Positions 8,809-17,729 of a DNA stretch of 64,000 nt are shown piece after piece. The DNA lies in NCBI GenBank assembly GCA_002504525.1, contig DATD01000035.1:1511-65510 (forward strand), given 5' to 3'. The position numbers were made by a program, and so were the translations under genes. The stretch's first letter is position 1, and every line of letters begins with the position of its first letter. Origin of the DNA: Methanomassiliicoccus sp. UBA345 (GTDB lineage: Archaea > Thermoplasmatota > Thermoplasmata > Methanomassiliicoccales > Methanomassiliicoccaceae). The notes beneath the pieces are model-generated. The model saw only the letters and a program-made list of their open reading frames with translations, was not told the origin of the DNA and did no database searches.

Positions 8809-9099
8809 ATGGGCGACAACCCCTACTGGATCGGCCAGGCCATCGTAGAGGTCGGCGACAGCTATTACCTCCGTGCCAAGGCCGCCGGTCTGAAGGCCGC
8901 GGAGCTGATCAAGGAGTCCAACAGCAAGGGCAAGCTAAATCTGAGCGATCAGGAGAAGGACACCCTGGACAAGATGATCTCAGACCTCAGGTCCCTGCCT
9001 GACGAAGAGGGCAAGTTCGTGGACTGGGCGCTCAAGGAGTACGCCAGTGTCCCGGCCTTCGACCCGAGGAACTACGAGCTGGAAGGCGAACGCCAGTAG
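8809..9099 (+). CDS. Hypothetical 96-residue helical protein
   Basis: I do not recognise this family. The protein is acidic and mostly helical in appearance, with no signal peptide, membrane segment, Cys pairs or His clusters. Codon use looks like its neighbours, and a GGATGG sequence lies about a dozen bases before the ATG. Its stop is TAG. It stands alone between two long intergenic regions, so the context gives no clue to its role. Confidence 0.55.
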   Translation: MGDNPYWIGQAIVEVGDSYYLRAKAAGLKAAELIKESNSKGKLNLSDQEKDTLDKMISDLRSLPDEEGKFVDWALKEYASVPAFDPRNYELEGERQ

Positions 9100-9160
9100 C
9101 CATGTTCCCTCCAAACCCCTTCCATCAACCTTTTTGTTATAGCCGATAGGATCTCGACGC

Positions 9161-9307
9161 ATGCAGTTGTCCTGTTCCGGCCTCATGGTCATGAGGGCTG
9201 CCATGAGGCTAGGGCACACGACTGCTGACGGCCTCATGTTTCTGAGAGCCGAGGGCATGCCCACTCCTCCATCCACCTCAAACCACACATTGGCCGAGAG
9301 ATCGTAG
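9161..9307 (+). CDS. Possible leaderless 48-residue micro-ORF
   Basis: The ATG at 9161 lies about 25 bases after the TATA-like sequence at 9131-9140, the spacing expected for a leaderless archaeal transcript. The frame runs 48 codons to a TAG stop. The peptide is Met-rich with no recognised motif. The same stretch could instead be an untranslated RNA, since it contains inverted CCTCATG repeats. This call rests on promoter placement only. Confidence 0.2.
   Translation: MQLSCSGLMVMRAAMRLGHTTADGLMFLRAEGMPTPPSTSNHTLAERS
9181..9238. repeat. Four copies of CCTCATG in alternating orientation
   Basis: CCTCATG occurs at 9181-9187 and 9232-9238, and its complement CATGAGG at 9190-9196 and 9202-9208. 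The first pair is a palindrome with a two-base centre. The outer copies can form an 8-bp stem (CATGAGGC with GCCTCATG) around a 21-base loop. Confidence 0.5.
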
Positions 9308-9525
9308 TAGATTCAGATGTCGTCCGATTCGGTCCTGGGGAGAGGAGGGGGCTTGATCTCGATACAGATCCGCTCAGCCTGGCGAGCGGCAAGAGGCCAC
9401 GCTAGATTGTTAGTTTGTGTGTTTCGTACCTGCATATTCTTGTGTCAGCCGCATTCGCATATTATCTTGTTTTAGAACGGAAAAGTCATCATTATCTGCA
9501 CATTAAAATTAGCCCTGCTGATAAT

Positions 9526-11094
9526 ATGCGGGGAGCGCTGAGAATAGTTCCATTGATACTGGTCATCATGATCGCCATGGTGCCGCTGGCCACTGATAAC
9601 GTGAGGGCTGAAACATATGGGGATTTCGAGTACACAGTGTCGGACGGGACTGTAAAGATCACAAAGTATGTCGGTTCCGGCGGTTCTGTTACCATACCCA
9701 GCGAGATCAATGGTATGCCTGTCACCAGCATCGGCGAACGTGTGTTCTACTACTGCTCCAAACTGACGAGCATCGACATCCCAGACAGCGTCATCAGCAT
9801 CGGCAGCAGGGCGTTCTACGAATGCTCTTATTTAACCAACATCAACATCCCCGACGGTATCACTAGCATCGGCAACTACGCGTTCTACGGCTGCCGCTCC
9901 CTGACCTCAATCGCCATCCCCGACGGCGTAACTATCATCGGCGACTACACTTTCTCCGGTTGCTCCAGACTGACTAGCATCAACATCCCCGAGAACGTCA
10001 CCAGTATCGGTAGCAGTGCATTCAAGGACTGCTCCTACCTAGCCAGCATCAACATCCCCCAGAACGTCACCAGTATCGGCAACTACGCATTCTACTACTG
10101 CTCCTCCCTGACCTCGATCATTATCCCCGACGGCGTCACCAGCATTAGTTACAGGGCATTCTCGTTCTGCTCCAAACTGACGAGCATCGACATCCCAGAC
10201 AGCGTCATCAGCATCGGCGATTACGCGTTCTACGAATGCTCCTCCCTGACCTCGATCACCATCCCTGACGGTGTCACCAGCATCGGCATCCATGCGTTCT
10301 CCTACTGCCGCTCTCTGACCTCGATCATTATCCCCGACGGCGTCACCAGCATCGGCAGCAGGGCGTTCTACGAATGCTCCTCCCTGACCTCGATCACCAT
10401 CCCTGACGGTGTCACCATCATCAGTAACTATGCGTTCTCCTACTGCTCCTCCCTGACCAGCATCACCATAGGCAATGGCGTCACCAGCATCGGCGATTAT
10501 GCATTCTTTGGGTGCTCCAAACTGACGTCCATCACCATCCCCGAGAACGTCACCAGCATAGGACACAGCGTATTCTCCTACTGCGACTCACTAACCAGCC
10601 TGTATTTCATGGGAGATGCACCAACCGAGTTAGGAGCCTGGGGCAACATCAATCCTAACCTTGAGGCGTACTACATCGAAGGCGCAACCGGCTTCGACTC
10701 AACATCGTGGGGCAAGGTAAAAACGATAGCCATGACCTTCCCGGCCACACCACTACCGGCTGAAGTGCCCATTAGCGGCAAGGTCGTGGACACCGATGGA
10801 AACGGGCTCAAGGGCGTGAAGGTCTCGCTGGAGAACGGCACTTCTGTGACGACCGGCGATGACGGCAGCTTCTCCATCATGGCCTCGCAGGGCGAGCACA
10901 CGCTGACGTTCAGCGGCGACAAGATCGAGGAGACGACCAAGAGCGTCACTGTCGACGGTGACCTCGACCTCAGTTCCGTCACCGTGACGCTCCGCGAGGA
11001 CGGCGGTGATAACGCCATGCTGCTGGCGGCCGTGGTGGGCGTCATAGCGGTGGTGATCGTCGCGGCGTTCATCTTCGTCCGCATGAAGAAGTGA
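9526..11094 (+). CDS. BspA-type leucine-rich repeat surface protein
   Basis: The 522-residue protein has a signal sequence (about 5-28). It then has about thirteen 23-residue repeats of the BspA/LRR_5 type (consensus LTSITIPDGVTSIG-AFY-CSS), and a carboxypeptidase-regulatory-like beta domain (ISGKVVDTDGNGLKGVKVSL). A single C-terminal helix ends in RMKK. It would be tethered outside the cell. In host-associated microbes such proteins bind surfaces or other cells. The start at 9526 is chosen because the signal peptide begins there; the longer frame from 9415 adds an unrelated segment. Repeats are nearly identical at the DNA level in places, so unequal recombination could change their number. 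Confidence 0.85.
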   Translation: MRGALRIVPLILVIMIAMVPLATDNVRAETYGDFEYTVSDGTVKITKYVGSGGSVTIPSEINGMPVTSIGERVFYYCSKLTSIDIPDSVISIGSRAFYECSYLTNINIPDGITSIGNYAFYGCRSLTSIAIPDGVTIIGDYTFSGCSRLTSINIPENVTSIGSSAFKDCSYLASINIPQNVTSIGNYAFYYCSSLTSIIIPDGVTSISYRAFSFCSKLTSIDIPDSVISIGDYAFYECSSLTSITIPDGVTSIGIHAFSYCRSLTSIIIPDGVTSIGSRAFYECSSLTSITIPDGVTIISNYAFSYCSSLTSITIGNGVTSIGDYAFFGCSKLTSITIPENVTSIGHSVFSYCDSLTSLYFMGDAPTELGAWGNINPNLEAYYIEGATGFDSTSWGKVKTIAMTFPATPLPAEVPISGKVVDTDGNGLKGVKVSLENGTSVTTGDDGSFSIMASQGEHTLTFSGDKIEETTKSVTVDGDLDLSSVTVTLREDGGDNAMLLAAVVGVIAVVIVAAFIFVRMKK

Positions 11095-11317
11095 GCTGTC
11101 AAGGCTAGCACCCGGCCCGAAGAAAGAGGGCGCCAAACCCCTTCACTCTTTATTCTGGCCCCCAAGAGCAGGTCACTAGATCGCTCTCATGTTGTCGCCT
11201 TTTCCCTCGTTCTCTTCCCCTATGGTCATGCCCTGGTGGTTGGAGCGCCAGTGGGCCAGAGGGTCTCACTCGCGAAAGGTCTGATCGACGAAAAACGCGG
11301 TTAAATGGATAGTAAAA

Positions 11318-11393
11318 TGGTGGGTCTGTCCGAATTTGAATCGGAGTCACCAGCACCCCAAGCTGGAAGGATACCAAGCTACCCCACAGACCC
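11318..11393 (-). tRNA. tRNA-Pro (anticodon GGG)
   Basis: On the minus strand the acceptor halves GGGTCTG and CAGACCC pair fully. The anticodon loop TTGGGGT gives anticodon GGG. The T arm is TCCGA-TTCAAAT-TCGGA, and the discriminator A is followed by an encoded CCA (11318-11320). No intron is seen. The gene lies just downstream of rpoN on the same strand and may be part of that transcript. Confidence 0.93.
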
Positions 11394-11429
11394 GTGGATA
11401 AAGGGGTTAATACGAAGAGGTTTAAGAGC

Positions 11430-11621
11430 TTATCCCAGAGGGATGACCTCATCGACGAGGTCAGCGTGGGCGACGATCATGCGGCGGCAGCAGTAACGCT
11501 TTAGGCCCAGGTCGTCGAGGACCTGCTTGGGGTCCTCCCCCATCTGCACCCTCTTGAGGTAAGTGGGGTAGACGCCGCCTATGACCTTGCCGCATGTGAA
11601 GCACCGTACTGGGATCATCAT
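11430..11621 (-). CDS. rpoN: RNA polymerase subunit N (Rpb10)
   Basis: This 63-residue zinc-binding subunit helps assemble archaeal RNA polymerase. The signature VRCFTCGK near the N-terminus and the double Cys in LKRYCCRRM are both present and supply the four zinc ligands. The start is ATG 11621, preceded by GGTGA at 11627-11631, which overlaps the rps9 stop. It is the last protein gene of the rpl18e-rpl13-rps9 operon. rpoK and rps2, which often follow in archaea, are not here. Confidence 0.95.
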   Translation of the reverse strand: MMIPVRCFTCGKVIGGVYPTYLKRVQMGEDPKQVLDDLGLKRYCCRRMIVAHADLVDEVIPLG

Positions 11622-11626
11622 ATAGC

Positions 11627-12028
11627 TCACCTATAGGACTTCTGTCTCTTCTTCCTTGCGCCGCGTCCCTGAGGCTTCTTGGGAAGCTTCCTGCGCGGAT
11701 CGCTGATGAGCAGAGAACGGTCATACTGCTTGAACATTCTCTCAAGCTCTTCATCCTGGAGGAAGTCCACCAGGCCCTTGGCGATCGCGGTGCGGGTCGC
11801 CTCGGCCTGTCCCATGAACCCTCCTCCCTGGACGTTGACGCTCACGTCGACCTTGGCCACCTTGTCACCCGCGATGGTCATGGGTTCCATGATCTTCAAG
11901 CGGGCGATCTCGGGGGTGAAGATCTCTATAGGTACATTGTTGATGCGGACCACGCCGTTGCCCTTGCTGACCACAGCCCTGGCGACGGCCTCCTTCCGCT
12001 TTCCGCTGGTGTTGACTACTTCTGCCAT
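11627..12028 (-). CDS. rps9: Ribosomal protein uS9
   Basis: The 133-residue protein is a full-length small-subunit protein whose C-terminal tail reaches the P-site tRNA. The N-terminal [12 protein letters not shown], the central [14 protein letters not shown] and the basic end KKRQKSYR match archaeal uS9. A GAGGTGATCAT ribosome site lies immediately upstream of the ATG. It sits four bases after rpl13 and just before rpoN. Confidence 0.97.
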   Translation of the reverse strand: MAEVVNTSGKRKEAVARAVVSKGNGVVRINNVPIEIFTPEIARLKIMEPMTIAGDKVAKVDVSVNVQGGGFMGQAEATRTAIAKGLVDFLQDEELERMFKQYDRSLLISDPRRKLPKKPQGRGARKKRQKSYR

Positions 12029-12032
12029 ATGA

Positions 12033-12452
12033 TCACCTCACCTTGGATCCCAGGTGCTCGGAGACTTCCCCGAGCGTGACATACTTGTCGGTCCAGACGT
12101 TAGTGGCGGCCTCGACCTTCATCATCTCGGCGGAGGCGAGCTCCTTGGGCACTCCGACGAAGACCTTCAGGTTCCTGTAGACCTCCCTTCCGTGGGGGTT
12201 CTTGAACGGGATCATGCCGCGAACGGTCCTCTTCATGATGAGGTCCGCGCGCTTGGGGAAGAACGGCCCGTTGATGATCTTTCCCCTCTTGTACTTGCCA
12301 TAGTATCTGTTGAATATCTCGTCCCGGGAACCGGTGATGACTGCCATCTCGGCGTTGACCACGATGACCTCGTCCCCGTTGAGAAGGCGCTTGGCCACGT
12401 AGGTGCTGAGCCTACCCAGAACATGTCCTTGTGCATTGATAATGACGACCAT
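12033..12452 (-). CDS. rpl13: Ribosomal protein uL13
   Basis: The 139-residue large-subunit protein starts VVIINAQGHVLGRLS and contains the conserved MKRTVRGMIP segment. It starts five bases after rpl18e. Its ribosome site GGGGTGATCTAG overlaps the end of rpl18e, so translation of the two is likely coupled. Confidence 0.97.
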   Translation of the reverse strand: MVVIINAQGHVLGRLSTYVAKRLLNGDEVIVVNAEMAVITGSRDEIFNRYYGKYKRGKIINGPFFPKRADLIMKRTVRGMIPFKNPHGREVYRNLKVFVGVPKELASAEMMKVEAATNVWTDKYVTLGEVSEHLGSKVR

Positions 12453-12457
12453 CTAGA

Positions 12458-12820
12458 TCACCCCATGATCCTGACCTTGTTGCCGGAAGGGTTCTCCTTC
12501 ACCAGCTCAGGTATGGTCATCCGCTTGCCCCCCGCCTCTTCGATGGCCTTGGCGGCCGATGCGGAGAACCTGAACGCGGCGACGGTGACCTTCTTGTTGA
12601 TGCTGCCGGCGCCCAGGACCTTGCCTGGCACGACGACGATATCCCCGTCCTGCGCATATCTCTCAAGTCTGCTCAGGTTGACCTCGGCCCAGGTGCGGCT
12701 GGGCTTCTCCAAACGCTGAGCAATGTCTCGCCAGATCCCGGCCTCTCCCTCCCGGGTCTCTCTCTTCAGGTCGCTGATGAGATCCACCAGGTTGGGGTCC
12801 GTCTTACGAATGTGCTTCAT
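12458..12820 (-). CDS. rpl18e: Ribosomal protein eL18
   Basis: The 120-residue archaeal/eukaryotic large-subunit protein opens the operon. The segment DIVVVPGKVLGAGSINKKV is typical of the family. GAGGGAG precedes the ATG at 12820. A TATA box at 12867-12875 predicts a leader of about 25 bases. Confidence 0.95.
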   Translation of the reverse strand: MKHIRKTDPNLVDLISDLKRETREGEAGIWRDIAQRLEKPSRTWAEVNLSRLERYAQDGDIVVVPGKVLGAGSINKKVTVAAFRFSASAAKAIEEAGGKRMTIPELVKENPSGNKVRIMG

Positions 12821-12866
12821 TCTGACTCCCTCGACATTGTCGTAGCAGGCGCTAACGGGCAGGTAT

Positions 12867-12875
12867 CTTATAAAG
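12867..12875 (-). promoter_or_regulatory. TATA box of the rpl18e-rpl13-rps9-rpoN operon
   Basis: The minus strand reads CTTTATAAG, close to the archaeal consensus. Transcription would start near 12845. Confidence 0.65.
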
Positions 12876-12909
12876 ATTTCCCCCTCTCGGACGTGCTAGC
12901 CAGCATGCC

Positions 12910-15900
12910 TCAGTACCTCTTCTCGATGACCTCTCCGGCTCGGACCATCTGTCCGGATGCGATCAGTCCGTCCACTGCTTCGGAGATCCTCCGGCGGGCC
13001 TCGGGAGAGGGCCGCTTGTATCCGTAGAGGGTCGTGACCCTGGACACGAGCGTCTTCTCATCCATCGCCCCCTCGTCAAGCAGCCCCATGATGGCCGCGC
13101 TGAGCTCTTCCATGCACACGTACCACAGTTCCCGCCTCTCCCCGGCAGGGGACTGACGCACTGTCGGGGCGTCCATCCCGCACGGCCACAGGAACATGCC
13201 GACCTGAACGATGCGGCCCTGTTCGGCCAGGCGTTCGATGGCGGCGGTCTCCTCGGACTGGCTGACGCCCTTCCGAATGCCGGCGACCTTGCATATCTCC
13301 CTGACGCGCTCATGCACCATCAGCGGATGGACCGGCCCTTCCGCGGCGACCACCGCCTCGATGGCATCTGCCAGCGCCTCTTCCGGTTCGGTGCGGATCC
13401 TGGCCGTCATGCCGGGATACGATGTCCAGTCCACCCGGCAGTACGGCACCGTCACGGAGCTGTGGCCGGCGACCGGCGACGGGGCGGCGAGCACCGACTC
13501 CACGACGTCCCCGGACGCTTCACCATCGATATCCGTTAGCTCCGTCGCCACCTTGTCGACGACGCTTTCAGGCGCCGCGTCCTGGAACGACGGAACGATA
13601 CCCATGGCCTCGGGAGCGGCACAGGGCTTGGCGGCCTCGGCCGCGCGGACGATCCGTTCGGCTTCCCCCTCCGGGTCCCTGACCCAATCGGAGGACCAGG
13701 TGCGGTGCACCTTCCATCCAAGCTTCGATAGCGCTTCCTGCCTCAACCGTTCGCGGTCCCTGGCGGTGGGCCCGGAGCGGTACGATGGGCCGTCGGTCTC
13801 GACCGCCAGCGCCAAAGTCCCGTCCCCCTTCTCGACCGCCAGGTCGATGCGGTAGCCGGAACATCCCCAGCGGGGATGGACGTTGAGCCCTCGGCTCTCG
13901 AGCGCCTTGACCATGGCGGCCTCCAGCGGCGTGTCGGCCTTCCCTTCCTGCTCGGGGGCCAGGGCGTCCCTGGTCCCGCCGGCCATGGCGTACTCCATGA
14001 ACTGCCTCAGCAGCCTGGCGCCCGCGGAGGTGGGATGCAGGTCCTGGGGGAGGATCGACGACACCACCGCCAGGGACTTGCGCGCTCTCGTAACGGCAAC
14101 ATTGAGGCGGCGCTCGCCCCCCGCCCGGTTGAGCGGGCCTAGGGACTGGTGCATCTTGCCCTTGGCATCCTTGCCGTACCCCAGGCTGAATATGATGACG
14201 TCGCGTTCGTCCCCCTGGATGCTTTCCAGGTTCTTGACGAAGAACTCCTCCTGGACGCCTTCCTTGAAGTATCTCGACAGTTCCGGCCTCTCCCTGATCC
14301 TCGCTTCCAGCTCCTCCAGGATGGCCATCTGCTGGGCCTCGCTGAACGCGACCACTCCGAGGGACAGCTCGGAACGGCTGCGGAAGTGCTCTATGACCAT
14401 GTCCGCGACCATGCCCGCCTCCGGTACGTTCCGACGGCTGGCGCCTCTGTCGTAGCAGCCCTCAGGCACATGCACGAAGCTGACGCCGCGCCCCTCGATG
14501 CTACCCGCCGAGGGGAAGGTGAACAGCCTGCCCCCATAGAAGTGGAGGTTGGAGAACGCTATGAGCGATTCATCCTCGCTGCGATAGTGCCATCTCAGCA
14601 TCCTCTGCGGAAGGCATGACGAGCACTCGTCCAGTATGCTCTCCAGGTCGGGTATCTCGCCCTCCTCGTCGAGGCCTTCGCAGAAGAAGTTGGTCGGCGG
14701 CAGCTGCATGGTGTCACCGACGATGACGATCTGGCGCCCCCTCATGATCGCGCCTAGGGCATCCTCCGGCCTGATCTGGGAGGCCTCGTCGAAGATCACC
14801 AGATCGAACCTGATGCGCGAGGGGTCGAGATGCATGCTGACCGAGAGGGGGCTCATCAGCAGGCACGGCTTCAGCTGGAGTATGGCGTCGCCGGCGCGGG
14901 CGAACAGCTCGCGCAGGGGCCTCACCCCCTTCTTGCGGTTCACCTCGTGCCGGAGCACCCACATGGAGGTGCCAAGCGCGGGGCTGGGATCGTTGATGAG
15001 CGTCTCGCGGCGCTTCTGCAGGAGGGCGCACAGACGATCGGACGCCACGTCGAGCTGCTGACGGTCGAGCGAGCGGAACTTCTCCACCGCCTCGGCATGC
15101 TCCTCTCTGCTGAAGTCGCGCAGCCTGCTGTCCGTGGCCATGAGGTGGTCGTGCCACAGCGAGAAGTAGCGCTTCCTCAGCGCGTCCCACAGCCTCTCGG
15201 AGGGCAGCTTTCCCCCCTCGGCCATGGCCAGGAGCTCGTGCATCCCCTGCTGGGCGCAGCCCTTGCGCAGGTGGTTGATGCGCACCCATTCCTGGGCCCG
15301 CCCGATTGTGCTGAGGTGCCCCGACGCCCATGACGACATCTCGTCCAGGCCTACCTCTTGGACCGGCCTTCCGGCAAGGAGGGCCGTCAGGTCGAAGGAC
15401 GAGGATGCCCTGTCCATGTGGCTCTCCACCAGCGCCGATATGCTCTTCAGCCTCTCGACCTCCCTTGCCGCCGAGTCCGCCGAAGCGCCCTCGACGATCA
15501 GGCTTTCCATGGCAAGGCTGGGAGCGCCGTACCGGCTACGGTACGAGTCGCACCATCCCAGCACCTGCTCCACCGCACCCCAGTCGGTGCTGCGGCCGTA
15601 GAAGTGGTCCCCCAGCATTTCAGAGCATTTCGTTTCAAGGGCGGTCACGGCCGCGGCGCGCTCATTTACGCTGAGCGCGGCGGCGACGTCGGCGGAAGCC
15701 TCTTCGACGGTGGGCTTCTGCAGGGAGGCCCGATGCCCTCTCAGCAGGCGCATGTCGCGCCGGTAGCTGGAGCGCAACCACCGCAGCGGGGAACGGTATG
15801 TGGTCTGCAGGCGCCGTCCGATGCCCTCCAGGTCGAGCGAGAGGACGCCCTCGTCATACCTGGACCTGAGCTGCTCCATCTCCCCATCGAGGGCCTGGTA

Positions 15901-17544
15901 GGCTTCCCTGATCTCTTCAATAGTAGCGCGCTGCGTCGACGGGGCGATCAGCCAGCTGGCCCGGGGACGTGGCGACGATATTGCCATGTGCAGCTGTTCG
16001 GCCAGGGCGGCGATGCCGGCCAGCGTGGCCGGCGGCTCCGATTCGAAGCGTTCCGCAAGAGAGGAGGACAGTCGGAGCGCCTCCTCCGGGGTGTCGCGGC
16101 AGGATGTCAGCAGACCTTCCAGTTCGGGAAGCGCGCTCACCTTCCATGAGTCCATGGTGCAATCCCTCCATGGATGCACGCTCCCCTTGCTCAGCAGGGG
16201 CATGTCCCTCTCCATCTCCCGAGCCAGGGTTCCCATGGCATCGAGGTCCTTCACGCTCATGCGGTGAAGGTTCGGGAAATGGATCGTCAGGTCCGCGGCG
16301 TCGCGGAGCCCGGCCAGCTCGGAATTGATGCGGAAGAACGAGACCCCTGCCCCCTGACGGACCTCGTGAAGGGCGTCAACATAGCCGTTGAGCCGCGTGC
16401 GCAGCGCCGCCAGTTCGTCCAGCGGTTCCGACGAGACCGTAGGCGGTGATCTTGGGTGAAGGCACCTTCCCAGCTCGGTAGCGACCTCCTGCCGGTCGGC
16501 CTTGCGGCTGTGCAACTCCATGCAGTACTCTCCCAGGCCGCGGTCGTCCAGCCTCCGCTTGACAACCTCCAGTGCGGCCATCTTCTCCGATACGAACAGC
16601 ACCGTCCTGCCCTTGGCCAGCGTCTCAGCGATGATGTTGGCGATGGTCTGCGACTTGCCGGTGCCGGGCGGCCCCTGCAGCACGAAGCTCACGCCCTTCT
16701 TGGCGAGCGCTATGGCCTCTTGCTGGCTGGAGTCGGCGTCCAGCACCTGGTAGATGTCCGAGGGCCCCTCGCCCCCGTCCAGGTCCTCGGGAGCTATGGC
16801 ATCGGCGCCCGGCAGCTGGACCGGGCAGCCGGCCAGGGCCCTGATCACCGGGTGCTCCAGCGCCAGGTCCCTGGCCGCGGTCAGTTCCTCGTACATGACC
16901 ATCTTGGCGAACGAGAACAGTCCTAGGTAGTCGCCGGCGGTGACCTTCCACCCGGCCGGGGCGATCTTGTCACGGACCTGCTCGATGACCGCTGCGACCA
17001 CGTCGCCGGTCTGCTCGGATGGCACGTCAGGCAGCTCAAGGCCGTACTCGGCACGCAGCTTGTGCCCTAGGATGGGGTTCAGCACCGCGCCGTCGTCGAT
17101 GGCGGCAACGCGGTAGGGTTGTAGGGGCCCGCTCCTCCGCAGCTCCACGGGAATGAGGATAAGGGGCGAACGCAGCTCTTGCCCGCCGATGTCCTTCCAT
17201 TCGAGCATGCCGATGCTCAGGAACAGGATGTTGATGCCCTGCTCCCTCTGGGCTGCCCTGGCCTTAAGGCGCAGGTTGAGCAGCGTCCTCTCCACGACCG
17301 CGCGGTCACGGTCGGACAGCAACATGCCCGAGGCATCCGTGCCGTCCTCGTCCAGACCGACCTCCAGTTCTTCGCCCAGGTTCACCAGGCGATCGAAGAT
17401 GGTCGAACCGCCGGGCCTGCTCAGGCGGAGCACACCAGCTGATTCCGTGAACTCGATAAGTCTGTTCTTCTGGCTGGTGTCGATGAGATTCCTGCGCCAC
17501 CGTTCGAGCCTTTCAGCTACCACTAAGTCATTTTGAGTGCTCAT
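12910..17544 (-). CDS. Giant DUF4011-type SF1 helicase with PD-(D/E)XK nuclease and DUF3320 domains
   Basis: The 1544-residue protein begins with a DUF4011-like region (LERWRRNLIDTSQKNRLIEF). It has a P-loop GPPGTGKSQT near 290 and a Walker B IFDEASQI near 917, and late helicase motifs ESIQGDERDVIIFSLGY and NVAVTRARKSL near 1110-1150. A Vsr/MTES_1575-like nuclease domain follows (about 1228-1290; YRIDLAV, LAVETDGPSY, WSSDW). A DUF3320-like end lies near 1380-1460. About 600 mostly helical residues separate Walker A and B. The family is common in defence islands and mobile DNA and is thought to unwind and cut nucleic acid. ATG 17544 is chosen (STQNDLVVAERL). A TATA box at 17573-17584 makes the leader very short. 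The exact function is unknown. Confidence 0.82.
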   Translation of the reverse strand: MSTQNDLVVAERLERWRRNLIDTSQKNRLIEFTESAGVLRLSRPGGSTIFDRLVNLGEELEVGLDEDGTDASGMLLSDRDRAVVERTLLNLRLKARAAQREQGINILFLSIGMLEWKDIGGQELRSPLILIPVELRRSGPLQPYRVAAIDDGAVLNPILGHKLRAEYGLELPDVPSEQTGDVVAAVIEQVRDKIAPAGWKVTAGDYLGLFSFAKMVMYEELTAARDLALEHPVIRALAGCPVQLPGADAIAPEDLDGGEGPSDIYQVLDADSSQQEAIALAKKGVSFVLQGPPGTGKSQTIANIIAETLAKGRTVLFVSEKMAALEVVKRRLDDRGLGEYCMELHSRKADRQEVATELGRCLHPRSPPTVSSEPLDELAALRTRLNGYVDALHEVRQGAGVSFFRINSELAGLRDAADLTIHFPNLHRMSVKDLDAMGTLAREMERDMPLLSKGSVHPWRDCTMDSWKVSALPELEGLLTSCRDTPEEALRLSSSLAERFESEPPATLAGIAALAEQLHMAISSPRPRASWLIAPSTQRATIEEIREAYQALDGEMEQLRSRYDEGVLSLDLEGIGRRLQTTYRSPLRWLRSSYRRDMRLLRGHRASLQKPTVEEASADVAAALSVNERAAAVTALETKCSEMLGDHFYGRSTDWGAVEQVLGWCDSYRSRYGAPSLAMESLIVEGASADSAAREVERLKSISALVESHMDRASSSFDLTALLAGRPVQEVGLDEMSSWASGHLSTIGRAQEWVRINHLRKGCAQQGMHELLAMAEGGKLPSERLWDALRKRYFSLWHDHLMATDSRLRDFSREEHAEAVEKFRSLDRQQLDVASDRLCALLQKRRETLINDPSPALGTSMWVLRHEVNRKKGVRPLRELFARAGDAILQLKPCLLMSPLSVSMHLDPSRIRFDLVIFDEASQIRPEDALGAIMRGRQIVIVGDTMQLPPTNFFCEGLDEEGEIPDLESILDECSSCLPQRMLRWHYRSEDESLIAFSNLHFYGGRLFTFPSAGSIEGRGVSFVHVPEGCYDRGASRRNVPEAGMVADMVIEHFRSRSELSLGVVAFSEAQQMAILEELEARIRERPELSRYFKEGVQEEFFVKNLESIQGDERDVIIFSLGYGKDAKGKMHQSLGPLNRAGGERRLNVAVTRARKSLAVVSSILPQDLHPTSAGARLLRQFMEYAMAGGTRDALAPEQEGKADTPLEAAMVKALESRGLNVHPRWGCSGYRIDLAVEKGDGTLALAVETDGPSYRSGPTARDRERLRQEALSKLGWKVHRTWSSDWVRDPEGEAERIVRAAEAAKPCAAPEAMGIVPSFQDAAPESVVDKVATELTDIDGEASGDVVESVLAAPSPVAGHSSVTVPYCRVDWTSYPGMTARIRTEPEEALADAIEAVVAAEGPVHPLMVHERVREICKVAGIRKGVSQSEETAAIERLAEQGRIVQVGMFLWPCGMDAPTVRQSPAGERRELWYVCMEELSAAIMGLLDEGAMDEKTLVSRVTTLYGYKRPSPEARRRISEAVDGLIASGQMVRAGEVIEKRY

Positions 17545-17572
17545 TCCCATCCGCAGAAGGAAAAGGAGTGCA

Positions 17573-17584
17573 CGATAAATATAC
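17573..17584 (-). promoter_or_regulatory. TATA box of the helicase-nuclease gene
   Basis: The minus strand reads GTATATTTATCG. Spacing puts the transcription start near 17553, a few bases before the ATG at 17544 or 17550. Confidence 0.55.
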
Positions 17585-17661
17585 TTCCGACGTTTATCGT
17601 TGATGTCAAGAATGATAACTCTCGGAGAGGGGTACCCCAGACATCGAGTGGATGGGCAGCA

Positions 17662-17671
17662 TTTATATATA
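17662..17671 (+). promoter_or_regulatory. TATA box of the AP-endonuclease/hexuloisomerase operon
   Basis: TTTATATATA would start transcription near 17693. That gives a leader of about 37 bases, with GGGGG at 17718-17722 as a weak ribosome site before the ATG at 17730. Confidence 0.6.
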
Positions 17672-17729
17672 CCACCCCTCATAATGAGTTAGGGACAGGG
17701 GATCTCTTGGCAGTATTGGGGGTATTATT

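Larger units (their letters stand above)
9100..9525. other. Intergenic region with clustered CCTCATG repeats and AT-rich promoter zone
   Basis: Two parts are visible. The first (9131-9310) has a TATA-like TTTTTGTTAT and a small open frame, with the heptamer CCTCATG or its complement four times between 9181 and 9238. The second (about 9405-9525) is markedly AT-rich and probably holds the promoter of the leucine-rich repeat gene. Confidence 0.45.

Noticed and set aside
9740..10590. Regular repeats that could be mistaken for a CRISPR array
   Set aside because: The repeat unit is 69 bp, has no variable spacers and translates into 23-residue leucine-rich repeats in one open frame.
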